Assembly: GCF_001687625.2 (NCBI RefSeq)
Contig: NZ_CP016538.2
Location: forward strand, 1,022,501 to 1,086,500
Direction: 5' to 3'
Length of the DNA stretch: 64,000 nucleotides
From: Planococcus maritimus
GTDB taxonomy: Bacteria > Bacillota > Bacilli > Bacillales_A > Planococcaceae
Shown: piece after piece, positions 63,159 to 64,000 of the stretch
How the letters are laid out: each line of letters starts with the position of its first letter
Position numbering within the stretch: position 1 is the first letter of the stretch
Made by a program: the position numbers and the translations under genes
Notes under the pieces: generated by a model
Told to the model about the DNA's origin: nothing
The model's database searches: none
What the model saw: the letters and a program-made list of their open reading frames with translations, nothing else

Positions 63159-64000
63159 ATGAATTTGGGAGAACGTGTTCACGAAATTGCACAACAGGAA
63201 GCTGGCCGAATTGCTTATACGTTCATGGGCAAAGATACAAGTTACGGCGAATTTGACCAATCGGTATCGAAATTCGCCGGGGCCTTGCAGGAACTCGGCG
63301 TGGAAAAAGGGGACCACGTCGCATTTCTTTTAAGCAATACCCCGCATTTTCTCATTTCTTTATACGCCACTTTGCGTCTCGGGGCGACAGCTGTTCCGGT
63401 TAATCCAATCTATACTCCGGATGAAATCGCTTACATCATCAACAATAGTGATGCCAAAGTGGTCGTAGCGCTCGATGCCCTATTACCGCTAGTGGAAAAA
63501 GCGCATCAAGCCTTGCCAGCAGTGGAAACGTACGTTATTTGCGAGACCGACCCATCGACTGCCGAAAAAATGGCGCAATTGCCTGAAGCAGTCAAAGGAA
63601 AAGTCCGGTCATTTACACAGCTTCTGGCAACTTCCAATGCATTCAATAAAACCGCTGAAATTGTCGAGGATGATAATGCGGTCATTCTCTATACATCCGG
63701 GACAACCGGTAAACCGAAGGGCGCGATGCTAACCCATGGCAATCTTTACTCTAACGCGCGGGACGTCGCGGAGTATCTCCAAATCTCCCCGGATGACCGC
63801 GTCGTGGCGACGCTGCCGGTGTTTCACGTATTCGCCTTAACGGTCGTCGTTAATGCACCACTTATGCAGGGTGCCACTATCGTTCTTGTGCCACGCTTTA
63901 CGCCGCAAGAAGTATTCGCCGCGACAAAAGCATCCCAAGCGACGGTCTTTGCCGGAGTGCCGACGATGTTCAACTTTATGTACCAATTGCCGGATGTCGA
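63159..64000 (+). CDS. lcfB: Long-chain fatty-acid-CoA ligase LcfB, 3' end beyond window
   Basis: The first 280 codons of an acyl-CoA synthetase; the frame is open to the end of the window. It activates long-chain fatty acids for beta-oxidation using ATP. The AMP-binding P-loop ILYTSGTTGKPKGAML is present, as are VAFLLSNTPHF and LPVFHVFALTVVVN. ATG after AAAGAGGGAT. In B. subtilis lcfB (yhfL) lies shortly after lplJ (yhfJ); here the bce operon is inserted between them. Controlled by a FadR site upstream. Confidence 0.93.
   Translation, partial: MNLGERVHEIAQQEAGRIAYTFMGKDTSYGEFDQSVSKFAGALQELGVEKGDHVAFLLSNTPHFLISLYATLRLGATAVPVNPIYTPDEIAYIINNSDAKVVVALDALLPLVEKAHQALPAVETYVICETDPSTAEKMAQLPEAVKGKVRSFTQLLATSNAFNKTAEIVEDDNAVILYTSGTTGKPKGAMLTHGNLYSNARDVAEYLQISPDDRVVATLPVFHVFALTVVVNAPLMQGATIVLVPRFTPQEVFAATKASQATVFAGVPTMFNFMYQLPDV

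Overview
This window is a stretch of chromosome from a Gram-positive bacterium of the Bacillales, most like Planococcus or a close Planococcaceae relative. The evidence is gene order: the tRNA cluster follows Bacillus subtilis trnD (Asn-Ser-Glu-Val-fMet-Asp-Phe-Thr-Tyr-Trp-His-Gln-Gly-Cys-Leu-Leu), and the segments bmrCD-yheE-yheB-yheA, yhaR-yhzD-yhaQ-yhaP-yhaO-yhaN-yhaM-prsA, hpr-yhaH-trpP-hit-ecsA-ecsB-yhaA, hmoB-hemE-hemH and yhfH-lplJ-lcfB are those of B. subtilis. The genus is an inference; no search was run. No prophage, CRISPR array or intact insertion sequence was seen.

Layout. 1-4.5 kb: 3' part of a 23S rRNA gene, 5S rRNA and 17 tRNA genes, with an extra promoter in the 23S-5S spacer and a duplicated tRNA-Leu that has its own promoter and terminator. 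4.5-5.25 kb: no intact gene, probably decayed coding sequence. 5.3-7.4 kb: two paralogous C45-family Ntn-hydrolases in convergent orientation sharing one terminator. 7.5-20 kb: housekeeping and metabolic genes (B3/B4 domain protein, queG, trmL, purine permease, aldo-keto reductase, pseudouridine synthase, a thioredoxin/BdbC thiol-oxidase pair, the acetyltransferase-nitrilase fusion yhcX, pgcA) and the AirSR-like two-component system yhcYZ. 20-30 kb: an RsgA-type GTPase behind a leader that looks like a ribosome-mediated attenuator, membrane proteins and channels (DUF2254, MscS, CDF, CNNM/CorC), the kynurenine genes kynU-kynB, an arsenate-reductase-like protein lacking its nucleophile, and a universal stress protein.

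30.4-36 kb: the multidrug ABC exporter bmrCD behind a second attenuator-like leader with two tiny ORFs, then yheE-yheB-yheA, where yheB is frameshifted. 36-51 kb: the yha region, with enoyl-CoA hydratase, an ABC exporter, the SbcCD-like YhaO/YhaN, exoribonuclease YhaM, PrsA foldase, Hpr, the tryptophan transporter trpP with a TRAP-type (GAG)n site over its ribosome binding site, Hit and EcsAB. A 323-bp MITE-like element stands where ecsC would be expected. 51.6-58.6 kb: amidohydrolase, cation/proton antiporter, heme genes hmoB/hemE/hemH, a YtkA-like lipoprotein, yhfH and lplJ. 58.6-63 kb: a complete four-gene BceRSAB-type peptide-antibiotic sensing and detoxification operon. The window ends inside lcfB, an acyl-CoA synthetase preceded by a near-perfect FadR operator.

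The most unusual feature is the RsgA leader (21135-21332, minus strand): a good promoter, a 24-codon leader ORF whose stop codon lies in the loop of a first intrinsic terminator, a second intrinsic terminator, and leader-ORF bases able to pair with the second terminator's 5' arm. With the bmrCD leader this gives two candidate ribosome-sensing attenuators, the first controlling a ribosome-assembly type GTPase. Two genes (yheB and a membrane protein gene at 23965-24527) are each broken by an apparent loss of one G in a G-run, which may be real or a sequencing artefact.
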